A stretch of DNA of 64,000 bases from Roseobacter sp. HKCCD6576-2 (GCF_013179285.1 NZ_WVNW01000001.1:1302001-1366000); one strand, 5' to 3'; numbered from the stretch's first letter, positions 56,010 through 64,000 are shown. The notes: a model not told the origin generated them from the letters alone. Program-made: numbers and translations.

Positions 56010-56186
56010 ATGACTGAAGACCCCAAGGAAACCCCTCCACAAGAGGTGCATACCGAGCTTCGCAAGCTGAAAACGGCTGGCAAGGCAGAGGTAAAAACCG
56101 GCGTCGCAAAACGCTCGAAAGTGGCGGCTGCACAAGCCGAAGAGGACGATCTTCTGGATGATCTCTTCAACGATATGCCGGTTTGA
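56010..56186 (+). CDS. Small acidic-tailed protein, unknown
   Basis: A 58-residue protein (ATG 56010 to TGA 56186), below the usual size cut-off. A GGGAGGTG ribosome site precedes it. It is highly charged: N-terminal Glu/Pro (MTEDPKETPPQEV), central Lys-rich LRKLKTAGKAEVKTGVAKRSKV, C-terminal acidic EEDDLLDDLFNDMPV. Predicted disordered or helical; no family was recognised. It is 77 nt after the DksA-type gene, and a strong hairpin follows it, so the two are probably one transcript. Confidence 0.6.
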   Translation: MTEDPKETPPQEVHTELRKLKTAGKAEVKTGVAKRSKVAAAQAEEDDLLDDLFNDMPV

Positions 56187-56247
56187 CGCAGACGACGTGC
56201 GCAACAGACGTTGTACGTCGATGATCAGACCGCGCGGGCGCGGTCGT

Positions 56248-56284
56248 CAGGCCGGGGAGCAAATCCCCGGCCTGTTTTGGTTTT
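56248..56284. terminator. Intrinsic terminator shared with ggt
   Basis: A perfect 11-bp stem (CAGGCCGGGGA at 56248-56258, TCCCCGGCCTG at 56264-56274), 5-nt loop, and TTTTGGTTTT. It ends the plus-strand DksA/small-protein unit, and it lies at the 3' end of the convergent ggt gene. Confidence 0.85.
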
Positions 56285-58085
56285 ACTCACCCAAGGCAAT
56301 GCCTTCGCGGCGCGGGTCGGCCCCGCCTTGTAAGCCATCGTCACCAATCGCGATGACATGGATGCCGGAGTTGAGGCCGCGGATATTCACCTCATAACCC
56401 AAATCGGTCAAAGCCTCGGCAAAGCCTTCGGCCTCGGTACCTTCTTCCAGGTCATAGGTGCCGAAGCGGTTCACCAGATGCGGCATCGACGCGGCCTGTT
56501 GCACATCCATCCCCCACTCCAGATGCGCGAGGATCGTCTGCGCGACATAACCGATAATCCGGCTGCCGCCCGGCGAGCCCACGGCCAGGACCGGTGCGCC
56601 ATCTTCCAACACGATCGTCGGCGCCATGGAGGAGCGGGGGCGTTTGCCCGGCTCGATCCGGTTGGCAATCGGGACGCCATCCACATGGGTGCGGAAGGAG
56701 AAATCGGTCAACTCATTGTTGAGCAAGAACCCACCGGGCGCCATCAACCGCGAGCCGAAGCCGTTTTCGATGGTCGTGGTCATCGACAGCACATTGCCCT
56801 CTGCATCAACGATGGAGATATGGCTGGTTGAGGGCAGTTCGAGCGACTGGTCATCGGCCCAGAGCATCGCGTGATCCCATTCCGGATTGCCGGGGGCCAC
56901 CTCGGGCAGCGCACCGAACCCATCGGTCCGATCCCCCGCGATCAGGCCCGCGCGTTCCTCGAGGTAGAACGGATCGACCAGACCCGCCGTCGGCATCGGC
57001 ACAAAATCGCTATCCGCCATGTAGCGGCCGCGGTCGGCGAAGGCGAGGCGGGAGGCATCGCCGATCAGTCGCCAAGTGTCAGGATCGGTCGGGTCCGAGA
57101 TGTCAAAATTGTTCACGATCCCAAGGATTTGCCCAACCGTCAGCGCGCCGGAGGAGGGCGGACCCATGCCACAGACATCATAGGCGCGGTATTCGACACA
57201 GACTGGCGCACGTTCGATCACCTCATAAAGCGCGAGATCGCGAAGCGAGAGCAGACCCGGATTGCCCTCTGCGCTACGCACGGTCTCGACAATCCCTTCG
57301 GCAATCGGTCCGCTATAGATCACCTCGGCACCCTCAGCGGCCATCGCGCGCAGCGTATCGGCATAGGCCTGGTTTTGCAGAAGCGTGCCTTCGGCCAGCG
57401 GCGTGCCGTTCGGCAGGAAATAGGCCGCAGTGGCCGGGAAGGTGGAGAGCCGCTCAGCATCCCGCGCGATGGAACCGGCCATCCGGGCCGAAACCTCAAA
57501 CCCGTCTTCGGCATGGCTGATCGCGGCCTCAAACAGGCTACCCCAGTTTGCCTCGCCCCATCGCCGATGGGCCTCTTCCATCAACGCGGGCGTGCCGGGT
57601 GTGCCAACGGACAGCCCGCCCACAACGGCATCGAAAAAGCCCAGTGGCTCACCATCTTCGTTTTGAAACAGGGTGGGGGTCACCGCCATCGGTGCGGTTT
57701 CGCGGCCATCAAGCGTGGTGACCTCGCCAGTCGCCGCGTCATACCAAACCAGAAACGCCCCGCCGCCGAGGCCCGAGCTTTGCGGCTCCACAAGGCCCAA
57801 AACGGCTTGCACGGCGACCATCGCATCCGCCGCTGATCCACCGGCGCGCAAAACATCCGCACCCGCTTCGACCGCAAGCGGATTGGCCGCGGCCACCATC
57901 CAGTTTTCCGCTGTCACCGGCTGCCCGGCATCGCGCGCTGCCATGGCATCCATCGCAGCCTGCGACAGTGCCATCGCGCCGGTTTCGGTGGCCCCCTCGG
58001 GTGCAACGGCATCGGCGGCGTCCTGCGCCAGCGCGAGGCTGGTCGTCAGCAAAAGGGCCGTGGTTGAAAAGAGAATGAGACGCAT
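56283..58085 (-). CDS. ggt: Gamma-glutamyltransferase
   Basis: A 600-residue periplasmic gamma-glutamyltranspeptidase precursor. A signal peptide (MRLILFSTTALLLTTSLALAQ) is followed by the large-subunit block with the DAMVAVQAVLGLVEP and GGGAFLVWYDAATGEV motifs, then the autocleavage threonine in LPSTSHISIVDAEGN (T-S-H, cutting to small subunit). GSPGGSRIIGYVAQTIL and VNRFGTYDLEEG complete the family pattern. It cleaves gamma-glutamyl bonds of glutathione and similar compounds. The gene is alone; its control region is the following 395-nt gap. Confidence 0.95.
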   Translation of the reverse strand: MRLILFSTTALLLTTSLALAQDAADAVAPEGATETGAMALSQAAMDAMAARDAGQPVTAENWMVAAANPLAVEAGADVLRAGGSAADAMVAVQAVLGLVEPQSSGLGGGAFLVWYDAATGEVTTLDGRETAPMAVTPTLFQNEDGEPLGFFDAVVGGLSVGTPGTPALMEEAHRRWGEANWGSLFEAAISHAEDGFEVSARMAGSIARDAERLSTFPATAAYFLPNGTPLAEGTLLQNQAYADTLRAMAAEGAEVIYSGPIAEGIVETVRSAEGNPGLLSLRDLALYEVIERAPVCVEYRAYDVCGMGPPSSGALTVGQILGIVNNFDISDPTDPDTWRLIGDASRLAFADRGRYMADSDFVPMPTAGLVDPFYLEERAGLIAGDRTDGFGALPEVAPGNPEWDHAMLWADDQSLELPSTSHISIVDAEGNVLSMTTTIENGFGSRLMAPGGFLLNNELTDFSFRTHVDGVPIANRIEPGKRPRSSMAPTIVLEDGAPVLAVGSPGGSRIIGYVAQTILAHLEWGMDVQQAASMPHLVNRFGTYDLEEGTEAEGFAEALTDLGYEVNIRGLNSGIHVIAIGDDGLQGGADPRREGIALGE

Positions 58086-58480
58086 AAGGGACCTCCCGGT
58101 TGGCTATGTCGTTCGCGGTCATGCTGGGGTGGAACAGGTCGGACGGCAATACGCATCCGGGCAAAAAAGCGGACCTAAGATCACTTTTGCAGGAGTCTTT
58201 TTTGGAAAGGCCCATTTTCCAGACTTTCATAGAGAGACTGAATCTATGATCAATACTCACGCAAATGCTCTGAGCAATGTGCGTTTCGGCGGTGCCGAGA
58301 GCGATGTCATCAATCTGAATGTTGCGGGAAGCGCGCGGGATTTTGTGAGGGCGGCCGTCGCGGCGACGGGATCACGATTAGAAGAGCGAGGTCAAGCGGG
58401 CCAATCAACTTGCGCCATTAGACAGCAGCGATTTGCTGTTCGGCTGAATTTTAAAGATATATCAGTCGGTTGGCAGGGGG
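58086..58480. other. Gene-free region upstream of ggt
   Basis: 395 nt with the ggt control region and an interrupted small reading frame (see 58246-58447). No clear hairpin was found. The AT content is higher near 58170-58250 (ACTTTTGCAGGAGTCTTTTT), where a promoter is likely. Confidence 0.4.
58246..58447 (+). pseudogene. Possible frameshifted small gene
   Basis: ATG at 58246 opens a frame MINTHANALSNVRFGGAESD, but the protein-like composition then appears to continue in the +1 frame as SEVKRANQLAPLDSSDLLFG, ending at TGA 58447. A single-base insertion near 58370-58385 would join them into one ~66-residue product. The signal rests on composition alone and no family was recognised, so this is weak. 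Confidence 0.3.
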
Positions 58481-58699
58481 TTAGCCGCCCATCACCACGC
58501 CGACCACGACGCTCATCATGCCCAAGACCGAGGCCAGGACCGCGCCCATATTAATCGGCACGACACGCTGCAATCGGGCGCGCAGCTCACTATCGGAAAG
58601 CTTGGCCCGTTTCGCGCCGATGGCGACAACGATGCAGTATCCGATGGCCATGAGGCCCAAAATCGCAAGTCCGGTTCCGATCCAGATCAACAGTTCCAT
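58481..58699 (-). CDS. Small two-helix membrane protein, unknown
   Basis: A 72-residue protein. ATG at 58699 (MELLIWIGTGLAIL) has GAGGA about 9 nt upstream; the ATG at 58708 would have almost no spacing. Two transmembrane helices, LLIWIGTGLAILGLMAIGYC and GAVLASVLGMMSVVVGVVM (separated by a basic loop AKRAKLSDSELRARLQRVV), are visible. The layout is one I associate with small conserved inner-membrane proteins of Rhodobacteraceae; function is unknown. It is divergent from gapR. Confidence 0.68.
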   Translation of the reverse strand: MELLIWIGTGLAILGLMAIGYCIVVAIGAKRAKLSDSELRARLQRVVPINMGAVLASVLGMMSVVVGVVMGG

Positions 58700-58831
58700 T
58701 GGCCACATTCCTCATCGTCAGAGTGTGTCAGTTTGCGCAATTTGCGCGCCGGGGTCCAGCATCACTTGCGGCTCCTAAGTGCGAGATGTAGAGCTTTGGC
58801 CCGATCCTGCGAACATAAAGGTCCCCAAGAC

Positions 58832-59098
58832 ATGATGGATGACGCTCAAACCCCCTCCGATAGCTACCGCGTGACCGCCGACGAGCTGCGGCAGTTCATT
58901 GAGCGTTTCGAGCGCTTGGACGCGGAAAAGCGGGATATCGCGGATCAGCAAAAAGAGGTCATGGCCGAGGCCAAGAGCCGAGGGTATGACACCAAAGTCA
59001 TCCGCAAAGTCATCGCGCTGCGCAAACGGGAACCGGATGATATCGCCGAAGAAGAGGCGGTGTTGGAGATGTACAAAGAAGCGCTTGGGATGCGATGA
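58832..59098 (+). CDS. gapR: GapR-like DUF2312 nucleoid protein
   Basis: An 88-residue DUF2312 protein, the family of GapR, which binds overtwisted AT-rich DNA ahead of moving polymerases and is important in alphaproteobacterial replication. Adjacent ATGs at 58832 and 58835 are plausible starts; the longer frame is unsupported. The sequence shows the coiled-coil helix ELRQFIERFERLDAEKRDIADQQKEVMAEAKSRG and then TKVIRKVIALRKREPDDIAEEEAVLEMY, both family-typical. It converges with the sulfotransferase-like gene. Confidence 0.9.
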   Translation: MMDDAQTPSDSYRVTADELRQFIERFERLDAEKRDIADQQKEVMAEAKSRGYDTKVIRKVIALRKREPDDIAEEEAVLEMYKEALGMR

Positions 59099-59114
59099 TC
59101 GCCGGACGGGACGG

Positions 59115-59990
59115 TTAGGGCCTGATATAGGTCACGCCGGGCAAATCCGCGACATAGTCCATATCGGCCTCATAGGCCTCGGTCATCTGTTCGATCATCT
59201 CTTCGCTCCACCCGGGGGCGTCGAGTTCCTCTTCGATCGCATCTTCCAAGGCAAATTTGTCTAAAAACGCCGCTGCGATCCGGCGCCGTTGAATCTCGGT
59301 TTCGGGTGGATTCTGCGCCACATAAGCCTGCATCCGTTTGTATCCGGCCGGATCCATGATCGACTCAAGCAGATCATCAACGCCAGCCAACGGCACATCA
59401 TTGCCGATCCCTGCCAGTTCCCGCATCAATTGACCCCAAAGAAATGGGGTGTCCTCGTTGTTCCACGCCGTGATTTGGCAATCGGGATGGGCCCGTTGCA
59501 ACCGGCCCAGCATTTCGGACCAGGTCACCGCCCCGGGTTGCATGCCTTCGGTAAACTCATCGAAATCGGTGAACCGCGATGCTTTGAACAAGGCGGGAAT
59601 CAAGGTGGCGGGGTCGCGCATCCCGATGAAGAATTCGACCTGCGCGTGCGGCACCAGATTGCGCAGCTTCGTCGTTTCGCGCTCAATCATCGGCCAGATT
59701 TGCACCCGCTGCACCATGAGACGGTTGATGCAGATGAAATGCGGGTCCGAGAGGACCAGACGTTCGCAATCTTCCTCATCCATGATGGCATCAAGCAGCG
59801 CGTCTTGAATGTCTTCTGATGCAGCAGCCCCCTTCAGGGCCCGGCTCGCATCGCGGATCACTGACCGGTATCGACCGGGCGGTGGAACCACGACTCCCAA
59901 ATCCGCCAGCTGCGCACGGTTCTGCAACAGCGATTTGATCAGCCGATCTTCGTCGGTGCAAGGGGCGCCGAGATGATAGACAACCTGCAT
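59115..59990 (-). CDS. Sulfotransferase-like protein, unassigned
   Basis: A 291-residue cytosolic protein. The N terminus MQVVYHLGAPCTDEDRLIKSLLQNRAQLADLG has the layout of sulfotransferase-type P-loop enzymes (VVYHLGAPCTDEDRL in place of HIGFPKTGTT), with a following VVVPPPGRY and RDPATLIPALFKASRF that may be the 3'-phosphate-binding region. The canonical Lys/Ser of the PAPS loop are not obvious, so activity is uncertain. I think it belongs to a Rhodobacteraceae family of hypothetical proteins. Divergent from dctB. Confidence 0.6.
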   Translation of the reverse strand: MQVVYHLGAPCTDEDRLIKSLLQNRAQLADLGVVVPPPGRYRSVIRDASRALKGAAASEDIQDALLDAIMDEEDCERLVLSDPHFICINRLMVQRVQIWPMIERETTKLRNLVPHAQVEFFIGMRDPATLIPALFKASRFTDFDEFTEGMQPGAVTWSEMLGRLQRAHPDCQITAWNNEDTPFLWGQLMRELAGIGNDVPLAGVDDLLESIMDPAGYKRMQAYVAQNPPETEIQRRRIAAAFLDKFALEDAIEEELDAPGWSEEMIEQMTEAYEADMDYVADLPGVTYIRP

Positions 59991-60176
59991 ATTGGGGGTG
60001 TTTCCAAACCGCTCTTTTTCCGTTGATCGACAACTTATACGCCCGCCTCACCGGACGCAAACCCGTTCGCCAGATAAGGTGACCCACCCGGCATTGCGAA
60101 AACGCCCCTCGGCGTGGCATCAAATGAAATGGTCAGTCTTAAGGGGGGCGGCCGGATTGGGGAGGAGGGGCCCGTT

Positions 60177-61952
60177 GTGAGCAAAACATCGACCATCGTT
60201 GCTCCGCCTGCTGGCGGGGTTGGCGGTTTGGCGCGCTATATGCGCCCGGGTCTGCTCTATGGCGTCTTGCCGCTGGCGGTTGCGGCCATGGTTTTTACGC
60301 TGGCCTATCGGGTGTTTCTGTCCAATGAATTGACTGAGGCCGAGGGGCGATTGTCGCTCTATCGCAGCACTGTTGTGGCCGAGCTTGAACGCTTCTCACA
60401 TCTGACCTTCGTCCTGGCGCGGGACCCGTTTGTGGTGGCGACGGCGACAGGCGCGCCGACCGAAACGCTTGATGTTCGGCTTGCGGCCTTTGCGGAACAG
60501 GCGGAGCTTGATGCGATTTATCTGATGACGCCCGACGGGCTGACGATCTCGTCGTCCAACGCAAACGCGCCGCAAAGCTTTGTCGGGCAGAACTATGCGT
60601 TCCGCCCCTATTTCCGGGACGCGCTCGCCGGACGGCAGGGCGAGTTTTACGGCATTGGGGCGACCACGGGGCTCCCTGGATTTTTCATCGCTGATCCGGT
60701 TGTGGATGACGAGGGCGCAGTGGTCGGTGTCATCGCGCTCAAGCTTGATTTGATCCGGTTGGAAAACACCTGGCGTGAGGCCGGCGAGACGGTCGTGTTG
60801 GTCAATCAGGATGGGGTGGTGCTTCTCGCCTCCGATCCGTCTTGGCGCTATCGGGCGCTCGCGCCGCTCAACGCCGATCAACGCGCTCAAATCGCTGAGG
60901 CGCGGCAGTTTGACGGGCAAGACCTGGCGCCACTTGACTGGACGCTTCTGGGCGACACCAGGGCCGAGATTGCGGGCCAAGAGCAGATACATCTGACCAC
61001 GGACCGGCTGCCGCATGATTGGGTCCTGCACTATTTCGCGTCTGACGAGCCCGCCGTGACGCGAAGCTGGCTCGCCGCCGGTCTCGCGATCATCTTGGGC
61101 GGCGCACTGCTGATCGCGTTTCAGTTGCGGCGCAATGCGCAGATCGAGGCCTCGCTGCGCCGATCCGAGGCTGAGGAGGTCCTGCTGCGCCGCTCCAATG
61201 AACGCCTGGCGGTCGAGATCGAAGAGCGTCGTGCGGCCGAGCGGCGGCTGGAACGCACCCGCGATGAGCTGGCCCGCGCCAGCCGTTTGGCCGCTCTGGG
61301 CGAACTTGCGGCGTCGGTCACCCACGAGCTGGGCCAACCGATCACCGCAATGCGCAATCATCTGGCCGCCGCCGAAATGACTGACCCGCCCCGATCTCAG
61401 CCGGTTGGCCAATTGAGCGGGCTGGTCGAGCGGATGGCCGGGATCACCCGGCAGTTGAAATTCTTTGCCAGCCCTGGGGCGGAGGCCTTGGAGCCCGTCG
61501 ATTTGCGCGCGGCCATGGGCGAGGCGCTGACATTGGTGCAACCGAATATCGAGGCGGGCGGGGTTGCGCTTGAGGCCACGTTGCCTCCCAATCCGGTAAT
61601 TGTGCAGGGCAACAAGCTGCGGGTTGAGCAAGTGATGACCAATCTGCTGCGCAATGCCCTGGATGCGATGGAAGAAATGGATGACCGCGCATTGAGTATC
61701 GAGATGGGCATATCCGGTCAGACAGCCTGGTTTGAGGTCCGAGATCGCGGCCATGGTCTGGGCGGCGCCGATCTGGCCGAGTTGCAAGAACCCTTCGTGA
61801 CCAGCCGTGCGTCGGGGCAGGGGATGGGGCTGGGCCTCGCGATTTCGGCGGGGATCGTGAAAGAGCATCATGGGCGTATGATGGCTAAGGACCGCGATGG
61901 CGGAGGGGCGGTGTTTCGGGTTGAGATGCCGGTGGCAGAGGCGGTGGCATGA
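60177..61952 (+). CDS. dctB: C4-dicarboxylate sensor histidine kinase DctB-type
   Basis: A 591-residue membrane sensor kinase. GTG at 60177 is chosen because GGAGGAGGGG lies 6 nt upstream; earlier codons at 60114 and 60129 lack such a site. A first helix (YGVLPLAVAAMVFTLAYRVF), a periplasmic Cache-like sensor (about residues 45-290, with GQNYAFRPYFRDALAGRQG), a second helix (SWLAAGLAIILGGALLIAF), a coiled coil and the HisKA block ASVTHELGQPITAMRNH (His383) are visible. The catalytic domain has NLLRNALDAM, VRDRGHGLG and GQGMGLGLAIS. It overlaps dctD by 4 nt and precedes a TRAP binding protein gene. Confidence 0.92.
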   Translation: MSKTSTIVAPPAGGVGGLARYMRPGLLYGVLPLAVAAMVFTLAYRVFLSNELTEAEGRLSLYRSTVVAELERFSHLTFVLARDPFVVATATGAPTETLDVRLAAFAEQAELDAIYLMTPDGLTISSSNANAPQSFVGQNYAFRPYFRDALAGRQGEFYGIGATTGLPGFFIADPVVDDEGAVVGVIALKLDLIRLENTWREAGETVVLVNQDGVVLLASDPSWRYRALAPLNADQRAQIAEARQFDGQDLAPLDWTLLGDTRAEIAGQEQIHLTTDRLPHDWVLHYFASDEPAVTRSWLAAGLAIILGGALLIAFQLRRNAQIEASLRRSEAEEVLLRRSNERLAVEIEERRAAERRLERTRDELARASRLAALGELAASVTHELGQPITAMRNHLAAAEMTDPPRSQPVGQLSGLVERMAGITRQLKFFASPGAEALEPVDLRAAMGEALTLVQPNIEAGGVALEATLPPNPVIVQGNKLRVEQVMTNLLRNALDAMEEMDDRALSIEMGISGQTAWFEVRDRGHGLGGADLAELQEPFVTSRASGQGMGLGLAISAGIVKEHHGRMMAKDRDGGGAVFRVEMPVAEAVA

Positions 61953-63289
61953 GCGCGCAAGATACATACAGCATTCTGATCGTGGATGACGACAAATCCA
62001 TGCGCGTCTCGCTGATCAACCTGCTGGAGGCCGCGGGGTGGCGGGCCGAAGCGGTCTCTCGCGCGGCGCAGGTCGAGGCGCTTTGGCCCGAGTTGCAGCC
62101 CGATGTTATCCTGTCGGATGTGCGGATGCCGGGCATGTCTGGCCTGGAGCTTCTGGCCAGCCTCGACCAGAGTATCGCACCGCCTTTGGTGCTGATCTCC
62201 GCCCATGGCGACATCCCGACAGCGGTGCAGGCGATGCAGGACGGGGCCTATAGTTTCGTGGAGAAACCTTATGAGCCGCGCCGTCTTCTGACCATCCTGC
62301 GCCATGCCGCCGAACAACACCGCATGGCAAAGGGTACCGAGCGGCTGAAGGTGCAACTGGCGCGCCTCTCCGGGCTCGACCGGCTTCTGATCGGTCAGAC
62401 CGCGGAGATCGCAGCGCTGCGCGAAGAGATCTTGGACTTGGCCGAGATCGATATGCCGGTGCTGCTGCAAGGCGAGACCGGGACCGGCAAAGAACTGGTC
62501 GCCCGCGCGTTGCATGATCTGGGGCCGCGTGCCGCCGCGCCCTTCCTGCCATTAAATTGCGCCGCGATCCCGCCGGATCAATTCGAGACAGAGATGTTCG
62601 GCGTGAAAGGCAGCCATGCGGGTAAGTTGATCGCGGCCAGCGGCGGTACGTTGTTCCTGGATGAGATCAGCGCGTGCCCCCTGCCGGTTCAGGCGAAATT
62701 GCTGCGGGTGATCGAGGATCAAGAGATCACCCCGATCGGCAGCACGACGCCGGTTGCAGTGCGCTTCCGGGTCATCTCAGCCTCCAATCTCGACACCGAG
62801 CAGGCGGTGCAGGACGGCCATTTGCGCCAGGATTTGCTCTATCGGTTGAACACAATGGTGTTGACCCTGCCGCCGCTCCGGCACCGCCGTGATGATCTGG
62901 TGCTGCTTTACACCCATTTCCTGCAAGAGTTTGGCCAGGTTTATGAGGTCACCCCGCCGGAGCTTGGCCCTGAGGATGTGGCGGCCTTGCTGGCGCATGA
63001 CTGGCCCGGCAATGTGCGCGAATTGCGCAACGCTGCCGAACGCCGGGTTCTGGCAGCCCGGCGCGGTGCCGGGTCAGTCGCGGCGGCGATCCAAAGCGAT
63101 CCTCTTGTCGAAGATGTGCCCGAAACCCTGCGCGAGGCCGTGGCGGTGTTTGAGCGCGAATTGATCGGCAAAGCGATCCGCGCGCATCAAGGCCGGATGG
63201 ACGCCGTCGCCGAAGCGCTTGGCATTGGGCGGCGGACATTGAACGAGAAAATCGTCAAGCTCGGCCTCGACAAAGACGCACTGCTCTAA
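61949..63289 (+). CDS. dctD: DctD-type AAA+ response regulator lacking the GAFTGA loop
   Basis: A 446-residue NtrC-family response regulator. The receiver has DDD (13-15), phosphoacceptor Asp57 and Lys in VEKPYEP. The AAA+ domain has Walker A GETGTGKE (175-182) and GGTLFLDEIS, but the sigma-54 contact loop GAFTGA is missing: residues 215-226 read EMFGVKGSHAGK, about ten residues short of family members. The arginine-finger region and the C-terminal Fis-type HTH (DAVAEALGIGRRTLNEKIVKLG) are present. It overlaps dctB by 4 nt. It probably regulates the TRAP genes but cannot do so through the normal sigma-54 route. Confidence 0.92.
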   Translation: MSAQDTYSILIVDDDKSMRVSLINLLEAAGWRAEAVSRAAQVEALWPELQPDVILSDVRMPGMSGLELLASLDQSIAPPLVLISAHGDIPTAVQAMQDGAYSFVEKPYEPRRLLTILRHAAEQHRMAKGTERLKVQLARLSGLDRLLIGQTAEIAALREEILDLAEIDMPVLLQGETGTGKELVARALHDLGPRAAAPFLPLNCAAIPPDQFETEMFGVKGSHAGKLIAASGGTLFLDEISACPLPVQAKLLRVIEDQEITPIGSTTPVAVRFRVISASNLDTEQAVQDGHLRQDLLYRLNTMVLTLPPLRHRRDDLVLLYTHFLQEFGQVYEVTPPELGPEDVAALLAHDWPGNVRELRNAAERRVLAARRGAGSVAAAIQSDPLVEDVPETLREAVAVFERELIGKAIRAHQGRMDAVAEALGIGRRTLNEKIVKLGLDKDALL

Positions 63290-63292
63290 GCT

Positions 63293-63308
63293 CTGCGGAT
63301 TTCCGCAG
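63293..63308 (+). terminator. Weak hairpin after dctD
   Basis: CTGCGG (63293-63298) and CCGCAG (63303-63308) with an ATTT loop, immediately after the dctD stop. No T-run follows, so it is at most a weak terminator or attenuator before dctP. Confidence 0.4.
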
Positions 63309-63407
63309 GGCAGGGCGGATCCTGTCGGCAAAATCTCTCATAGGCAAAGCCACACGAATCCGTGATGCTGCGCAGACCGACATATGCAGGATCCAGGGAG
63401 GAGACCC

Positions 63408-64000
63408 ATGCAGAAGATTTTAACCGGAACCACCGCCGTCATTCTGTCCGCCAGTTTCGTGACCGAGGCGCTCGCAACCGAATGGAACGTCTCCGTTTGG
63501 GGCACACGTCGTGCGTTTACCGAACATGTGGAACGCCTCGCCGAACTGGTGTCTGAGCGCACCGATGGTGAGTTCACCATGAACATCTCTTACGGCGGCC
63601 TCTCAGGCAACCGCGAGAACCTTGATGGGATTTCGATCGGCGCGTTTGAGATGGCGCAGTTCTGCGCTGGCTATCACCGGGACAAAAACCCTTCGATCAC
63701 CGTGCTGGAATTGCCGTTCCTCGGCGTGACCACGTTGCAGCAAGAACGCGAGATCAGCCAAGCGCTTTATCAGCATCCGGCGGTTCAGGCCGATCTGGGG
63801 CGCTGGAACGCGACGCTGCTGATGCCGTCGCCCTTGCCGCAATACAACATCGTCGGCAGCGGTGATGCGCCCGCAACACTGGCCGATTTTGAAGGCCTGG
63901 CTGTTCGTGCGACCGGCGGTATCGGTGCCGCGATGGAGACCGTGGGTGCGGTTCCGACCTCGATGTCGGCCACCGAAGTGCGCCAGGCGATGGATAGCGG
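63408..64000 (+). CDS. dctP: TRAP-type C4-dicarboxylate substrate-binding protein (partial)
   Basis: The first 197 codons of a DctP/TRAP substrate-binding protein, cut by the right edge. ATG 63408 has GGGAGGAGA upstream. A signal peptide (MQKILTGTTAVILSASFVTEALA) is followed by the domain (TEWNVSVWGTRRAFTEHVERLAELVSERTDG split) with the substrate Arg region GLAVRATGGIGAAMETVGAVP, the standard R-x-x-G of DctP. The product captures C4-dicarboxylates or other organic acids in the periplasm for the DctQM permease, which lies beyond the window. The position after dctBD suggests control by them. Confidence 0.9.
   Translation, partial: MQKILTGTTAVILSASFVTEALATEWNVSVWGTRRAFTEHVERLAELVSERTDGEFTMNISYGGLSGNRENLDGISIGAFEMAQFCAGYHRDKNPSITVLELPFLGVTTLQQEREISQALYQHPAVQADLGRWNATLLMPSPLPQYNIVGSGDAPATLADFEGLAVRATGGIGAAMETVGAVPTSMSATEVRQAMDS

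Noticed and set aside
60396-61967. 523-codon minus-strand open frame antisense to dctB
   Set aside because: Opposite the confident sensor kinase, and its composition (Arg/Gln/Leu with repeated RRRQ) is typical of reverse-strand shadow frames.
63290-63407. Sigma-54 promoter before dctP
   Set aside because: Only a GG-N9-GC arrangement was seen; the GG-N10-GC spacing of a sigma-54 promoter was not found by eye.

Overview
The window is GC-rich, densely packed chromosomal DNA from an alphaproteobacterium, most likely a marine-type Rhodobacteraceae (Roseobacter group). The evidence is gene content: a GapR/DUF2312 nucleoid protein, an SdhE-HTH pair, a LdtR-like MarR regulator, the cisplatin-type ATP-dependent ligase with its ligase-associated exonuclease, a DctB/DctD/DctP TRAP system, a ccmABCDG block, and many small proteins of Rhodobacteraceae type. 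No rRNA, tRNA, CRISPR array, intact insertion sequence or prophage was seen. Family assignments come from motif recognition by eye; no searches were run.

Layout. 1-5 kb: TrkH tail, BaiN-type flavoprotein, J-domain protein, BolA, DUF4177 protein, GatB. 5-11 kb: a tandem pair of secreted lysozyme-like proteins, a PlsC-type acyltransferase with a small membrane protein, a DUF1624 membrane protein, aminopeptidase N. 11-16 kb: malate synthase G, GlcG/HbpS-like protein, RidA, a PuuD-like glutamine amidotransferase, a HIT protein. 16-20.7 kb: ATP-dependent DNA ligase, a signal-peptidase-like protein and the ligase-associated exonuclease, joined by 4-nt overlaps, then a solitary FliG. 20.8-31.4 kb: TPR protein, LysR/methyltransferase divergent pair, a CAP-RTX secreted protein, a lower-GC lipoprotein, PurB, AspC, HTH regulator and SdhE. 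31.5-37.5 kb: a 1,985-residue autotransporter-like protein with 15 Ig-like modules, preceded by three TTAA boxes at 7-nt spacing (CtrA pattern). 37.7-45.8 kb: LdtR-like regulator, cytochrome c maturation genes, aconitase, a dimethylargininase and an SDR enzyme. 45.8-50.6 kb: a surface-glycan locus (three GT25-type enzymes, one GT4, FkbM methyltransferase, membrane methyltransferase). 50.7-55.5 kb: DUF1223 protein, LpxL-type acyltransferase, a DMT exporter and a sulfide/persulfide block. 55.6-64 kb: DksA-type protein, gamma-glutamyltransferase, GapR, a sulfotransferase-like protein, and dctB-dctD-dctP.

The points that deserve most attention are: (1) the signal-peptidase-I-like protein at 17882-18565, whose catalytic Ser and Lys positions both read Ala although the rest of the fold motifs persist, embedded by overlapping codons between two DNA-repair genes; (2) a DctD-type activator without the GAFTGA loop needed to contact sigma-54; (3) the giant Ig-repeat surface protein under an apparent CtrA-type control region; (4) a stand-alone FliG with a degenerate EHPQ motif; and (5) several dyad-symmetric operator candidates and small genes of 51-72 residues.
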